From NCBI GenBank assembly GCA_027314515.1, contig DAHVAR010000101.1, forward strand, positions 1 through 55,340: DNA of 55,340 bases. Direction: 5' to 3'. The notes under the pieces were generated by a model. It did not search any database. It was given only the letters and a program-made list of their open reading frames with translations, and was not told where the DNA came from. Positions 9,066-17,982 of this stretch are shown here, piece by piece. This stretch comes from Actinomycetota bacterium (GTDB lineage Bacteria > Actinomycetota > Actinomycetes > Streptosporangiales > Streptosporangiaceae). Position 1 is the first letter of the stretch; the number at the start of each line of letters is the position of its first letter. The position numbers and the translations under genes were made by a program.

Positions 9066-9986
9066 CTACGCGGCCGGATCGGCGGGCGGCACGGTGACGG
9101 CGGCGAGCTGAGCGAGTTCGGCGATCACCGATTTAGCGAGCCTGGCGATGCCCCAGATGGCCGCCAGGACGGCGAGCACCTCGACGACGATCCGGATGTC
9201 ACCGCCGCCTACCCGCTCGTGATAGATGGCGAGCCCGAGCAGGGAGCCGACAATCGGCTCCAGCACGGCGAACGACGGCAGCGATGCCGACAGGCCCGCT
9301 GCCCTGAACGCATTCTGCTGCATCGTGAACGTGAGCAGGCCGACGACCGCCAGCAGGTACATACGCGGGTCGGCAAAGACCCCGAGCCGGTGCGTGCCAG
9401 CCTGCGTCACGACGGTCTTAGTCAGCGCGTCCGTGACGCCGGCCCCGAGGCCGCCGCCGATGCTGAGCACGAGCGCACGGTGCGCGGCCTGCACTCTGAG
9501 GGCGATCAGGCAGCAGATCAGGGCGGCAGCGACCGCGCCCGCCGCAGCGAACCCGAGCGGTCCGGCACCCGCGGTGCGCTCGCCGCCCGACGGCTGGGCC
9601 GCCACCAGGAAGACGCAGAGCCCGGCAACCGCCGCGACGGCAGCGGTCCATTCCGGGTGCCGGAGCCTTCGCCCCTCCGCCCTGGCGGCGAGCAGCAGCG
9701 CGAACAGCAAGCCGATCGGGAACACCGGCTCGACGATGACCAGGCGGCCCAGATCCAGTGCGGCGGCCTGCATGGCGTAGCCGCAGATCACCGCGATCAG
9801 GCCGAGCAGCCACCGTCGCGCCCGCACCAGCCGGAGCAGCACGGCGGGATCGAAGGATGCCGATGATGGCAGCTTCGACGCGCTCTGCTGCTGATAGACC
9901 GATGCCACCGCATAGCTGAAGGCCCCGATGATCGCGAACGCGACCGCTAGCGCCTGTTCGGGTGCCCCAGTCACTGACCCGGCCAC
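9066..9986 (-). CDS. DMT/EamA-like multi-span membrane protein
   Basis: A 306-residue hydrophobic protein with about nine or ten membrane segments, starting near AVAFAIIGAFSYAVASVY and ending in a short soluble tail. The layout, with paired helices and the LEPIVGSLLGLAIYHE motif near residue 240, resembles the drug/metabolite transporter superfamily and actinobacterial NIPA-like members. Substrate unknown. The start is a GTG with GAAGGG three bases upstream. It lies 62 bases upstream of the ATPase/hydrolase gene on the same strand and 150 bases downstream of the ABC1 kinase gene, so it may belong to either transcript. The 150-base gap is slightly AT-richer but holds nothing I can name. Confidence 0.75.
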   Translation of the reverse strand: MAGSVTGAPEQALAVAFAIIGAFSYAVASVYQQQSASKLPSSASFDPAVLLRLVRARRWLLGLIAVICGYAMQAAALDLGRLVIVEPVFPIGLLFALLLAARAEGRRLRHPEWTAAVAAVAGLCVFLVAAQPSGGERTAGAGPLGFAAAGAVAAALICCLIALRVQAAHRALVLSIGGGLGAGVTDALTKTVVTQAGTHRLGVFADPRMYLLAVVGLLTFTMQQNAFRAAGLSASLPSFAVLEPIVGSLLGLAIYHERVGGGDIRIVVEVLAVLAAIWGIARLAKSVIAELAQLAAVTVPPADPAA

Positions 9987-10136
9987 CTGCCCTTCTGGCA
10001 GCCTCAGCCGAACGTGGCTGCGAAACGGTTAAACAGACGGTGACATACAGAATCTCCGGTTTCCAGCCCCGTGAGGTGTTTGTTTTACCGACAATTTGCT
10101 CACGGCCGCAATGCGACCAGGCATGTCACCGAGCGG

Positions 10137-11591
10137 CTAGGCCAGGCGCGCAGCCACCCCGGGGCGGCTGGCCAGCCAGGGCAGTTCCGCGGCTCCCATC
10201 GGCGTGCTCGGCGGCGCCTGCATGAACGGCCAGATCTCCTCGGCGATGGCGCGCCAGTTCGCGGTCGCCTGCATCTCGCCGAGCAGCGCGAACAGGCCGA
10301 GATTGATCCGCTGCAGCACTACGTACGACCTCGGAATCCGGGCATACTGCGCCACCGGGCTGCGTACGTCGAAGAACCGGCGGACGACAGCCGAGGCGTA
10401 CTCGCCGGTTACCGTCACCGTCCTGGATTCCCTGATGAGCTGGTAGAACACCGCGAGATGATCAACGATCTGGTCGTCGCGCAGCGGGGCACCGGGCACC
10501 AGGAACCCGGCCTGCTCCAGGCTGGCCCGGAATGCGGCCGGCAGGCCGTCCACGCACAGGTGGCGTGCCATCTGCATCAGCGGCATCAGGTCTGCGTCGG
10601 TGAAGTGCTTGACCATGCCGAAGTCCAGGAAGGTGACCTTGCCGCCGCCGTGGAAAAGGTAGTTACCGGGATGCGGGTCGCCGTTGAACGCGTGCACCTC
10701 GTACAGGCTGCGGAAGACGAACCGGAACAGGGTCTCGCCGGCCAGGTCGCGCTCAGATTGCGGCCAGCTGAGCACATCCGCGAACCGCGCACCGGTGACA
10801 AGCTCGCTGGTGATCACCCGCCTGGCCGACAGCTCGCCGACGATCGCCGGCACGCTGATCGTCGGATGCCCGGCGTAGTAGTCGTGCAGCAACTGCTGGT
10901 TCACCGCTTCCCTGCGGTAGTCGAGCTCTTCCAGCACCCGCTCCCGCAGCTCGGCGATCAGCCCGTCGACATCCTGGCTCGGCGCGGTGACCCGCAGCAT
11001 CCGGCGCAGCAGCGAGACATTGTCCAGGTCGGCCGCCATCATCTCGGCGATGCCCGGATACTGCACCTTCACCGCGACGGCACGCCCGTCCCTGGTGATC
11101 GCGCGGTGCACCTGGCCGATCGACGCCGCGGCGATCGGCTCTGGGTCGAACCGCGCGAACAGCCGCTCTGGCCGCAGGCCAAGCTCCTCCTCGATCACGT
11201 CGCCAGCCAGGTTCGCGCTCATCGGCGGCACGCTGTCCTGCAGCCGGCTGAGCGTCCGCCGGACCGACGGCGCCAGCCCGTCGTCCACGTAGCTGGCCAT
11301 CTGGCCGAGCTTGACCATGACGCCCTTCATCGCCCCGAGCGTGGCGGTCACGTCATCGGCGGTCTGCATCGCCAAGTCGTTGCGCAGCCGCTCACGGCTC
11401 TCGCCTGCCGCGATGAACAGCCGCGGCGCGCTGCCCGCGTACCGCATGCCGCCGCGTACCGCCAGCTGCACGGCTGCCAGGCCGCGCTCGAACCGCAGCC
11501 GGCCCACCCGGCGGCGCAGCAGGACCAGCCCGGCACCGCCCGCGACAGCGCCTGCCGCCAGGGCAGCCAGCACGCGCGCGCGGTTCCTCAT
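10137..11591 (-). CDS. ABC1/UbiB/AarF-family atypical kinase
   Basis: A 484-residue member of the ABC1 (ADCK/UbiB) family. Family hallmarks are present: KLGQ near residue 94, the AVKVQYPG lysine near 170, NGDPHPGN near 303, and LDFG near 321. A hydrophobic N-terminal segment (about residues 7-25) followed by arginines suggests membrane anchoring. Known members support quinone or other lipid metabolism, often as ATPases rather than protein kinases. Its ATG overlaps the upstream oxygenase gene by four bases (ATGA), so the two are probably translated together. The partner suggests a role in a lipid or terpenoid oxidation step; that part is inference. Confidence 0.9.
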   Translation of the reverse strand: MRNRARVLAALAAGAVAGGAGLVLLRRRVGRLRFERGLAAVQLAVRGGMRYAGSAPRLFIAAGESRERLRNDLAMQTADDVTATLGAMKGVMVKLGQMASYVDDGLAPSVRRTLSRLQDSVPPMSANLAGDVIEEELGLRPERLFARFDPEPIAAASIGQVHRAITRDGRAVAVKVQYPGIAEMMAADLDNVSLLRRMLRVTAPSQDVDGLIAELRERVLEELDYRREAVNQQLLHDYYAGHPTISVPAIVGELSARRVITSELVTGARFADVLSWPQSERDLAGETLFRFVFRSLYEVHAFNGDPHPGNYLFHGGGKVTFLDFGMVKHFTDADLMPLMQMARHLCVDGLPAAFRASLEQAGFLVPGAPLRDDQIVDHLAVFYQLIRESRTVTVTGEYASAVVRRFFDVRSPVAQYARIPRSYVVLQRINLGLFALLGEMQATANWRAIAEEIWPFMQAPPSTPMGAAELPWLASRPGVAARLA

Positions 11592-12472
11592 GCCCGCGCT
11601 GCGGCGCGCATCCGCAAGGTAATGCGCTGCCTGGCCTCCAGCACGCCCGGCTCACCGAGGAACACCGCGTCCAGCACGCCGAGCGCCTGCCTGATCTCTA
11701 CCCGGCGGGCCGCCGTCAGCTCCGGCGCGCTATAGCCGTACTCCGCACGAGCCCAGTCCGGGAGCGAGATCAGCGTCGCCTCCCTGATGTCCTGCCAGAT
11801 CTCGGCCACCCCTATGTCCAGGCCGGGCGGGTCCAGCAGGTAAGCCATCGACTCCCGGGCGGCTGCCGTGCACCGCAGCCGCGGCCGCATCCAGGTCAGG
11901 TACTCCGCGAGCGCTGCCAGGCTGTCCGGCACGAGGTGGGCCGGCACGCCGACCAGCTCGGCGGCGATGACCATCTCCTCGACGTACCGGTCGGCGTCGC
12001 CGGGCGGCAGCGGCGTGCCGAACTTTTCCCGCGCCGCGAGGGTGGAGTCCACCAGCGCCGCGTGCACCCACAGCAGCAACTCCGGATCACTCGCGGCATA
12101 CGACTGGCCGGTCTCCGGATCCACGCCGGTGACCCGCTCGTGAATGCGCCGCACCCGCGAGGCGGCTCGCTCGGCAGCTGCCCGTTCCCCGAAGGTGAGG
12201 GTTGCCAGGTACGCCGACGTCGCGGCGAGCCTGCCCACCGGGTCAGCCCGCCAGTCACTGTGCTGATCGACGCCTGCCATCGCGAGCGGGTGCAGTGCCT
12301 GGATCATCAGCGCCCGCAGTCCGGCCACCGGTGCGGACGCATCACCGCTCATCCGCCAGGTGACGCTCGACGGGCCGAAGAAGCCGTCGTCGGACGGCTC
12401 GGCAGGAATCCCGCTGACCAGAGCGGATGCCGACCGCTCGACCAGGCCCGCCGCGTCCGCGTAGTCCGTCAT
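11588..12472 (-). CDS. MpaB/DUF2236-family oxygenase-like protein
   Basis: A 294-residue protein of the oxygenase MpaB (DUF2236, latex-clearing-protein-like) family, recognised by the order of conserved blocks: GDASAPVAGLRALMIQALHP with the conserved His-Pro, then DQHSDW, then an Arg-rich helix with VRRIHERVTG, then LLLWVHAALVDS. Related proteins bind heme b and oxidise polyisoprene or other substrates, but most members are uncharacterised. The gene is first in a pair with the ABC1 kinase, overlapping it by four bases. Substrate unknown. Confidence 0.85.
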   Translation of the reverse strand: MTDYADAAGLVERSASALVSGIPAEPSDDGFFGPSSVTWRMSGDASAPVAGLRALMIQALHPLAMAGVDQHSDWRADPVGRLAATSAYLATLTFGERAAAERAASRVRRIHERVTGVDPETGQSYAASDPELLLWVHAALVDSTLAAREKFGTPLPPGDADRYVEEMVIAAELVGVPAHLVPDSLAALAEYLTWMRPRLRCTAAARESMAYLLDPPGLDIGVAEIWQDIREATLISLPDWARAEYGYSAPELTAARRVEIRQALGVLDAVFLGEPGVLEARQRITLRMRAAARA

Positions 12473-12514
12473 GAACTCACGTTACCCCGCTGCGAAGCCC
12501 TGCCGGACAAGCCG

Positions 12515-13531
12515 TCAGCCCGCGAACTGGCGGTCGCGGCCGGACGGGGCGCCCCAGTCAAGCAGCGGGCCGTCTGGCACGATGCGGCTCGGGTTGAGCT
12601 GCGGATGCGTGCCGTAGTAATGCCGCTTGATCTGGTCGAACCTGGTCGTGTCGCGGAAGGCAGGGAGCGAGTACAGGTCCCGCGCATACGCCCACAGGTT
12701 CGGGTAGTCGCTGATCCGGCGCAGGTTGCACTTGAAATGGGAGTAGTACACCGCGTCGAATCTGGCGAGGGTGACCCACAGCCGCACGTCTGCCTCTGTC
12801 AGCCGGTCGCCCACCAGATAGCGGTGTGCGGCGAGCCTCTCCTCAACGAGATCCAGCGTCTGGAACAGCCGCGTCACCGCTTCGTGATAGCTCTCCTGGG
12901 TCGTGGCGAAGCCGGACCGGTAGACGCCGTTGTTGACGGTCGCGTAGACCAGCTCGTTGACCTCGTCGATCTGCGGCCGCAGCGGCTGCGGGTACAGCTC
13001 ATAGGCCGGGTCCGCCCAGGCGGCGAACTGCGTGTCCAGGTCGATCGTGATGTCCGGGAAGTTGTTGCTGACGATCGCGTGGGCCTGCTTGTCCCACAGC
13101 ACCGGCACCGAGACGTGGCCGTCATACCCCGGCTCGGTTGCCTCGTAGGCCTCCCTCAGCAAGGCGAACCCGTTCACCGGGTCGAGGCCGTAGCCATCTC
13201 CGTCGCGGAACGCCCAGCCGCGGCCATCGCGCACCGGGTCGACCGCGGACAGCGAGATGACGTTGCTGAGGCCGAGCAGTTCGCGCACGATCGCGCTCCG
13301 GTGCGCCCATGGGCAGGCCCAGCTGATGTACAAGTGATAACGGCCGGGCTCGGCGGGATAGCCGCTGGAACCGTCGGCGGTGATCCGGCCGCGGAACGGG
13401 TAGGCCGCGCGCACGAACTCGCCCGGCTTCGCCCCCGCTGGCGGGGCCTTCTTCGGGCGGAAGTCGCCGTAGTCGCCGAATGTCGCGAAGTCGACCGGGC
13501 TCGCGCCGCTGGCCTGCGTCGTGCTTGTCAT
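12515..13531 (-). CDS. Glutathionyl-hydroquinone-reductase-like (Xi-class GST) protein
   Basis: A 338-residue protein of the YqjG/ECM4 family. It carries the Xi-class active-site block SWACPWAHR with the catalytic Cys at 73, followed by the long C-terminal helical domain (about 165-330). Known enzymes reduce glutathionyl-hydroquinones. Most actinobacteria use mycothiol instead of glutathione, so the actual thiol here may be mycothiol; that is inference. The ATG at 13531 is fixed by an AGGAGG ribosome binding site 5 bases upstream, one of the strongest in the window. It lies between the oxygenase gene (42-base gap) and the LON-domain gene (102-base gap) on the same strand. Confidence 0.9.
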   Translation of the reverse strand: MTSTTQASGASPVDFATFGDYGDFRPKKAPPAGAKPGEFVRAAYPFRGRITADGSSGYPAEPGRYHLYISWACPWAHRSAIVRELLGLSNVISLSAVDPVRDGRGWAFRDGDGYGLDPVNGFALLREAYEATEPGYDGHVSVPVLWDKQAHAIVSNNFPDITIDLDTQFAAWADPAYELYPQPLRPQIDEVNELVYATVNNGVYRSGFATTQESYHEAVTRLFQTLDLVEERLAAHRYLVGDRLTEADVRLWVTLARFDAVYYSHFKCNLRRISDYPNLWAYARDLYSLPAFRDTTRFDQIKRHYYGTHPQLNPSRIVPDGPLLDWGAPSGRDRQFAG

Positions 13532-13633
13532 CGCAGCCTCCTGCCGCCAGCGCCCGCGCCTTTCGCGGTGCCCGCTTCCAGCAACCGGGCATTCGCCGTG
13601 GTCATTCCTGCGCCGTCACCCGGTGCCAGCGGC

Positions 13634-14320
13634 CTAGTTCTGACTGTACGGCGCGTACCGCAGGTCCGGCGCCGGCGTTGCGGTCAGCGAGCGCAGCATC
13701 TGCATCTCCCTGCTCAGCAGCGCGCGCTCGGCGATCAGGCGGCGGGCCGCGTCAGGCTCGGCTAGCAGCCGCTGCTTTTCCGGCAGGTCGGCGACGACCG
13801 CGGCAGCGACCAGATACGACATCAGCATGGGCTCATCGGGCAGTTCGGGGATCGTGATCCGGGCTCCGCCGCGGTCGGCAAGCAAACCCAGATACGACCG
13901 GAACGCGCGCTGGACGGCCAGCAGTGCCACCGCGGCCTCGGCTTCGTCGCCGACCTCATCGGGCAGCAGTTCGACGTCGCCGCTGAGGTACGGATTCTGG
14001 TCGCCGCACTCGCCGAGCCCGGCCCGTCCCAGCAGCCTGAACCGCTCCGCGCCGACGGTGACCAGGTCGTATCGCCCATCGTCTTGGCGCTCGGCTTGCT
14101 GCAGCACCGCGGTGCAGCCGACCGGGTACAGCGCGGACACCCCGTCGATGCCAGTCTCGCGGCCGCGGCGGATCGCGATCACGCCGAAGCGCCGGGGCTC
14201 CGGTCCGGCCAGCAGGTCGGCCACCAACTGCCGGTAGCGCTCCTCGAAGATGTGCAGCGGCAGCACCAAGCCGGGATACAGCACGCTTCCCAGCGGGAAC
14301 AGGGGCAGCCTGAGGCTCAT
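13634..14320 (-). CDS. LON substrate-binding-domain protein (no protease domain)
   Basis: A 228-residue stand-alone LON N-terminal domain: LPLFPLGSVLYPG near the start, then HIFEERYRQL and a conserved IGV-type strand (RFGVIAI), with a helical second half from about residue 120. It lacks AAA and protease domains, as usual for this actinobacterial family, and its role is unknown. The ATG follows a TAGTCT hexamer by 6 bases and has no Shine-Dalgarno sequence, so it may be translated from a leaderless transcript. Confidence 0.88.
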   Translation of the reverse strand: MSLRLPLFPLGSVLYPGLVLPLHIFEERYRQLVADLLAGPEPRRFGVIAIRRGRETGIDGVSALYPVGCTAVLQQAERQDDGRYDLVTVGAERFRLLGRAGLGECGDQNPYLSGDVELLPDEVGDEAEAAVALLAVQRAFRSYLGLLADRGGARITIPELPDEPMLMSYLVAAAVVADLPEKQRLLAEPDAARRLIAERALLSREMQMLRSLTATPAPDLRYAPYSQN

Positions 14321-14325
14321 AGGTG

Positions 14326-14361
14326 CAGACTATTGCGGTCCGGCAGACTATTGCGATCCGG
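14326..14361 (-). promoter_or_regulatory. 2 x 18-bp tandem repeat duplicating a -10 element
   Basis: Two near-identical 18-bp units (CAGACTATTGCGGTCCGG on the plus strand) lie immediately upstream of the LON-domain gene. Read on the minus strand each unit contains AATAGTCT; the proximal TAGTCT ends 6 bases before the ATG, right for a TANNNT leaderless promoter. The repeat therefore duplicates the likely -10 element. It also lies in the gap of a divergent gene pair. Confidence 0.6.
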
Positions 14362-14415
14362 CGGCGGGCGAGCCGGGGCGGCGGGGCGGCGCACAGGCGA
14401 GCCATTGTCGTAAGC

Positions 14416-14844
14416 ATGCGGCAGGCTGTGCCCGTGGCAACCCTCGACGAGGTGCGCGCCTTCGCGACCCGGCTTCCGCGCGCTTACGAGGCGCTCGTCC
14501 GCGATCGGGTGAAATTCCGGGTGGGCCGGATCGTGTTCCTGGCGTTCTCCTCCGACGAGCAGCTCATGGGCTTCGGCTTCGCCAAGGAGGAGCGGGCCGC
14601 GCTGGTGGCAGCTGAGCCGGGCAAGTTCCTGATGCCGCTGAAGTCGGACATGCGCTACAACTGGCTGCGCGTTTGGCTCGCCGCGATTGACCAGGCTGAG
14701 ATGGAGGAACTCGTCCTGGACGCCTGGCGCATGTGCGTGCCGAAGCGGGTCGCGGCCGAGTACCTGGCAGCCAATTACCCTGCCACTGCCGGGTCAGCCA
14801 CTGCCGGGTCAGCCACTGCCGAGCTGGACGGCCTTGACCACTAG
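14416..14844 (+). CDS. MmcQ/YjbR-family DNA-binding-fold protein
   Basis: A 142-residue protein of the MmcQ/YjbR (CyaY-like fold) family: an N-terminal helix (ATLDEVRAFATRLP), then strands KFRVGRIVFLAFS and an acidic/helix region ending WRMCVPKRVAAEYL, a typical family ending. Function of the family is poorly known. I chose the ATG at 14416; an in-frame GTG at 14323 would start inside the divergent promoter repeat and add a non-homologous Arg-rich leader. The C-terminus runs into a 15-bp tandem repeat encoding TAGSA repeats, and the gene overlaps the convergent transporter gene by 36 bases. Confidence 0.85.
   Translation: MRQAVPVATLDEVRAFATRLPRAYEALVRDRVKFRVGRIVFLAFSSDEQLMGFGFAKEERAALVAAEPGKFLMPLKSDMRYNWLRVWLAAIDQAEMEELVLDAWRMCVPKRVAAEYLAANYPATAGSATAGSATAELDGLDH
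14782..14820. repeat. 2.6 x 15-bp tandem repeat over convergent gene ends
   Basis: Two full copies and one partial copy of GCCACTGCCGGGTCA. On the plus strand it extends the C-terminus of the MmcQ-family protein. On the minus strand each full copy contains TGA, and the copy at 14809-14811 is the stop codon actually used by the transporter gene. Confidence 0.95.
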
Positions 14845-16533
14845 CAGCAGCGCCGAGATCACCAGGTAGCCGCGGAGCAGTGCCATGCCGAACTTCGTTC
14901 CCGGCGACCAGGCAACGGGCTTCAGCAGGGCAAGCGGAGGCATGCGCCAGTTCTGCCGCTGCTCCCCCGTCGTGGTCGCGCGCTCACGCGACGGCCCGGG
15001 CCGCCGAGAGCGGGTCAGCCAGAGCCAGCCGCCGGTGGCGGCCCCGCCCCCGAGCAGCAGCGCCGCTGTCCCGATTGCGACCTTGGCGGAGTCCAGGGTG
15101 GGGAAGAGGGTGGTGACGACCAGGGTTGCCGACAGGGCCAGCAGTACCCCGATGATCACGCTGGCGAGGATGTTGAGCCATCGCGGGTTCAGCCAGGGGC
15201 CGAGCACCTCGGCGTCGTTGCACAGCAGCAGCAGGAACACGCTCGCGCTGGGCAGCAGAACGCCCGCCAGCGCTTGCACCGCCGTGGTCAGGAGGCCGAG
15301 CGGCGCGCCCGGGATCAGCACGATGCCAGCGGCCACCGCGATCATCGTGGCATAGCTGGCATAGAACGGGCGCGCGTCGCTGAACTTGCGGTGCAGCGAG
15401 TGCCTGATACCGAAGACATCGCCGAAGGCATAGCTGGTCGACAGGGTCACCGCCGCGGCGCCGATGATGCTCGCGTCTAGCAGCACGACGGCAAACAGCG
15501 CGCCCAGCACCCGGCTGTGACGCCGCAGCGCCTCGGCTACCCCGAGCGCGTCGGTGAAATGCCCGGCCAGCTCAGTGCCCCGGACCGCGAAGACCGCCAC
15601 GATCAGGATCGCCGCGGCGCCCAGCACCACGACAACCGCGCCGAGCGAGGTGTCGGCGCGCTCGTAACCGATGAACCGCGGCGTGATCCGCTTGTCGATC
15701 ACGTTGGACTGCTGGAAGAACAGCTGCCAGGGCGCGACGGTCGTGCCGACGATCGCGATGATCAGCAAGATCGCGTCAGAGCTGACGCCGCGGCGGATGC
15801 CCGGCACGACGAAGTGATAGCCGATCGGCCCGTAGTGCGGGTGGGCGAGCAGGACAAGCGGGACCAGCACCAGGCTGACCGCGATGAACAGCAACATCGC
15901 GCGCTCCCAGCGGCGGAAGCTGCCGCTGACGGTGATCCCGATGAGCACCGCCGCCCCGCACGGCACTGAGATGTACGGGCTGATGCCGAAGTACCTCAGC
16001 GCCAGCGAGACGCCGATGAACTCGGTCACGATCGTGAGGAAGTTCAGCAGGAACAGGTCTGCGACGCTGAACGCGCCCCAGAATTTTCCGAAGCGCTCGA
16101 TGATCAGCCGGGCATGGCCGACGCCGGTTACCGCGCCGAGCCTGACCACCATTTCCTGGTTCACGATCAGGACGGGGATCAGCAGCAGCAGCACCCACAG
16201 CAGGCTGTAGCCGTAGTTCTGGCCCGCCTGAGCGTAGGTGGCCACTCCGCCGGCGTCATTGTCGCCGACCATCACGATGAGCCCCGGCCCGACGATGGCC
16301 AGGAAGGTGACCAGCCGGCGTCGCCAGCCGCTATCACTGAGCTGGTCAGCCTGCCTGATCCGGCCCAGGGCACCCTCGATGTCGCCGAGGTGCGCTTCGT
16401 CGAGCACCGCGCTCGGTGCGGTCAGCGACCGGCCCAAGGGCCCCGTCAGGTCGGCCTGCACGGGCTGGCTGGCTGCGGGAGTTACGTCATCATCCCCGGC
16501 TGCCGGGGGCAGCTGGCCGGGGCCATCGGTCAT
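14809..16533 (-). CDS. Nramp-family divalent metal transporter, NRMT-like
   Basis: A 574-residue membrane protein of the SLC11/Nramp family with about 11 membrane helices and a soluble N-terminus of about 65 residues. In helix 1 the classical DPGN metal motif reads NDAGG (within VGDNDAGGVAT); in helix 6 the classical Met-Pro-His reads APW (GTTVAPWQLFF). Loss of the helix-6 methionine, the soft ligand that selects Mn and Fe, is the hallmark described for Nramp-related magnesium transporters. I therefore infer Mg2+ (perhaps Mn2+) transport. The gene starts within the stop codon of an MgtE_N/CBS protein (ATGA overlap), which supports magnesium. The stop lies in a tandem repeat shared with the convergent gene. 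Confidence 0.88.
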   Translation of the reverse strand: MTDGPGQLPPAAGDDDVTPAASQPVQADLTGPLGRSLTAPSAVLDEAHLGDIEGALGRIRQADQLSDSGWRRRLVTFLAIVGPGLIVMVGDNDAGGVATYAQAGQNYGYSLLWVLLLLIPVLIVNQEMVVRLGAVTGVGHARLIIERFGKFWGAFSVADLFLLNFLTIVTEFIGVSLALRYFGISPYISVPCGAAVLIGITVSGSFRRWERAMLLFIAVSLVLVPLVLLAHPHYGPIGYHFVVPGIRRGVSSDAILLIIAIVGTTVAPWQLFFQQSNVIDKRITPRFIGYERADTSLGAVVVVLGAAAILIVAVFAVRGTELAGHFTDALGVAEALRRHSRVLGALFAVVLLDASIIGAAAVTLSTSYAFGDVFGIRHSLHRKFSDARPFYASYATMIAVAAGIVLIPGAPLGLLTTAVQALAGVLLPSASVFLLLLCNDAEVLGPWLNPRWLNILASVIIGVLLALSATLVVTTLFPTLDSAKVAIGTAALLLGGGAATGGWLWLTRSRRPGPSRERATTTGEQRQNWRMPPLALLKPVAWSPGTKFGMALLRGYLVISALLLVVKAVQLGSG

Positions 16534-17840
16534 GAAGAGTCCCCGTGATGGGCGTCTGGGGGCTCGGCCGCCTCACGGCGCCGCCAGTCGGCGGGCAGCG
16601 TGGCTTCGAGCACGTCGTCGACCGTAATGATGCCGATCATCGTCCGCCGCTCATCCACCACCGGGATCGTGGTCAGGTTGTAGTCGCTCATCAGCACGGC
16701 CACGTCCACGATGTCCGTGCCCGGCCCGACCCGCACCGGATCGCCGTCGTAGATTTCGGTGAGCTTTGCCGAGCCGGCCGCCTGGACCAGCGAGACCAGC
16801 CGGACAACGCCGCACAGCCGCCCGTGGGAGTCGAGCACGTGCACGCTCGTCAGCGCTTCGGGCTGCAGGCTCGGTGAGCCCGCCACCGCCGCCATCGCGT
16901 CCTGTACGCTGGCCCGCTCGGGGACGGCCAGGAAGTCGACACCCATCAGGCCGCCGGCGCTCGCCGGATTGAAGCCCATGAGCGTCAGCACCTTAGTGCG
17001 CTGGCCAGGCGGGAGCAGGTCGAGTACCCGCTGGCGGCGGGCCTGCGGCAGCTCGCCGACGGCATCGGCGGCATCATCGGCGCGCATCCGGCCAAGTACC
17101 GCGGCAATCTCGGCATCAGTCCGGGCGCCCAGCAGCCGGGTCGCCAGGTCGTCGTTGAGCTCTTCGAACACATCCGCCTCAAGTTCAGGGTCGGCATGTA
17201 CCTGTCCGAGGATCTCGGACTCCTCGTCCCTGGACGCTTCCTCCAGCAGGTCAGCGATCTGGGCGGGCTTCAGCCTGCGGATGCGCGCGAATGGACCGCG
17301 CAGCAGCTGGCTGCCTGAGTGCCCGATGAGCGGCTCGAATGCGGCCCACTCCCGGTACCACCGATCATCGAGGTCAGCGGCGCCTGTCCGGCCGCCGAAC
17401 AGCCGCCGCGGCCGCCGGTGGGTATCGACGCCTGTCACCGCCCAGCCGCCATCGCGCTGCTCCAGCTTCAGATCGGCGGCCCTGATCAAGCGCGCGCTCT
17501 CCACGTCGATGAGCCGGTGCCCGAGGACGTCAGACCGCAGCAGCACCTCGCCGTGACGACGCTCGAACCGGCGCAGGTCGAGCGTGGCGCTGGTGAGCCG
17601 CAGCACATCGTCGCCAAGCGAGCTGAGCTGCTCAACCGGGACAAATACCTGCCGGCCGCCGACCGTGGCGACCAGCCCGGTCACCAGCGGAAGCTCAGCT
17701 CCCTGCAGCCGCACGATGACGTCGGCGAGCCGCCCCACCGGCTCTCCGCGGACGTCCGCGAGCGTGCGCCTGAGCAGTTCCGACAGGTGAATCGCCCGGC
17801 CGGAGCCCGTCTGGGGCGCCGGCACTGCCTGTGTCGTCAT
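16530..17840 (-). CDS. Soluble PRC-barrel/MgtE_N/CBS-pair protein
   Basis: A 436-residue soluble protein. Residues about 15-150 look like PRC-barrel segments (DVRGEPVGRLADVIV). Residues about 185-310 match the MgtE N-terminal superhelical domain, with repeated DLLEEA, ILGQV and LGRMRADDAADAVGELP motifs. Residues about 305-425 form a CBS pair, including TIPVVDERRTMIGIITVDDVLE. The MgtE membrane channel domain is absent. In MgtE these cytosolic domains sense Mg2+ and gate the pore. Here the protein is coupled by ATGA to an Nramp-like transporter, so I infer it is a separate gating or sensing subunit. GGAGAGG seven bases before the ATG supports the start. Confidence 0.88.
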   Translation of the reverse strand: MTTQAVPAPQTGSGRAIHLSELLRRTLADVRGEPVGRLADVIVRLQGAELPLVTGLVATVGGRQVFVPVEQLSSLGDDVLRLTSATLDLRRFERRHGEVLLRSDVLGHRLIDVESARLIRAADLKLEQRDGGWAVTGVDTHRRPRRLFGGRTGAADLDDRWYREWAAFEPLIGHSGSQLLRGPFARIRRLKPAQIADLLEEASRDEESEILGQVHADPELEADVFEELNDDLATRLLGARTDAEIAAVLGRMRADDAADAVGELPQARRQRVLDLLPPGQRTKVLTLMGFNPASAGGLMGVDFLAVPERASVQDAMAAVAGSPSLQPEALTSVHVLDSHGRLCGVVRLVSLVQAAGSAKLTEIYDGDPVRVGPGTDIVDVAVLMSDYNLTTIPVVDERRTMIGIITVDDVLEATLPADWRRREAAEPPDAHHGDSS

Positions 17841-17982
17841 CGATTAGCCTCTCCGCGCGGACCCGCTCGTTGTCGGCAATTCTCGTCGCCGGGCGCGCCG
17901 CCCGCGCTGATTCAGCCATCGTCGCACCAGCGGGTCACCCGCAGCCGAGGCATCCCGGCCACGAAGCGGGCGACGTGCCCGG

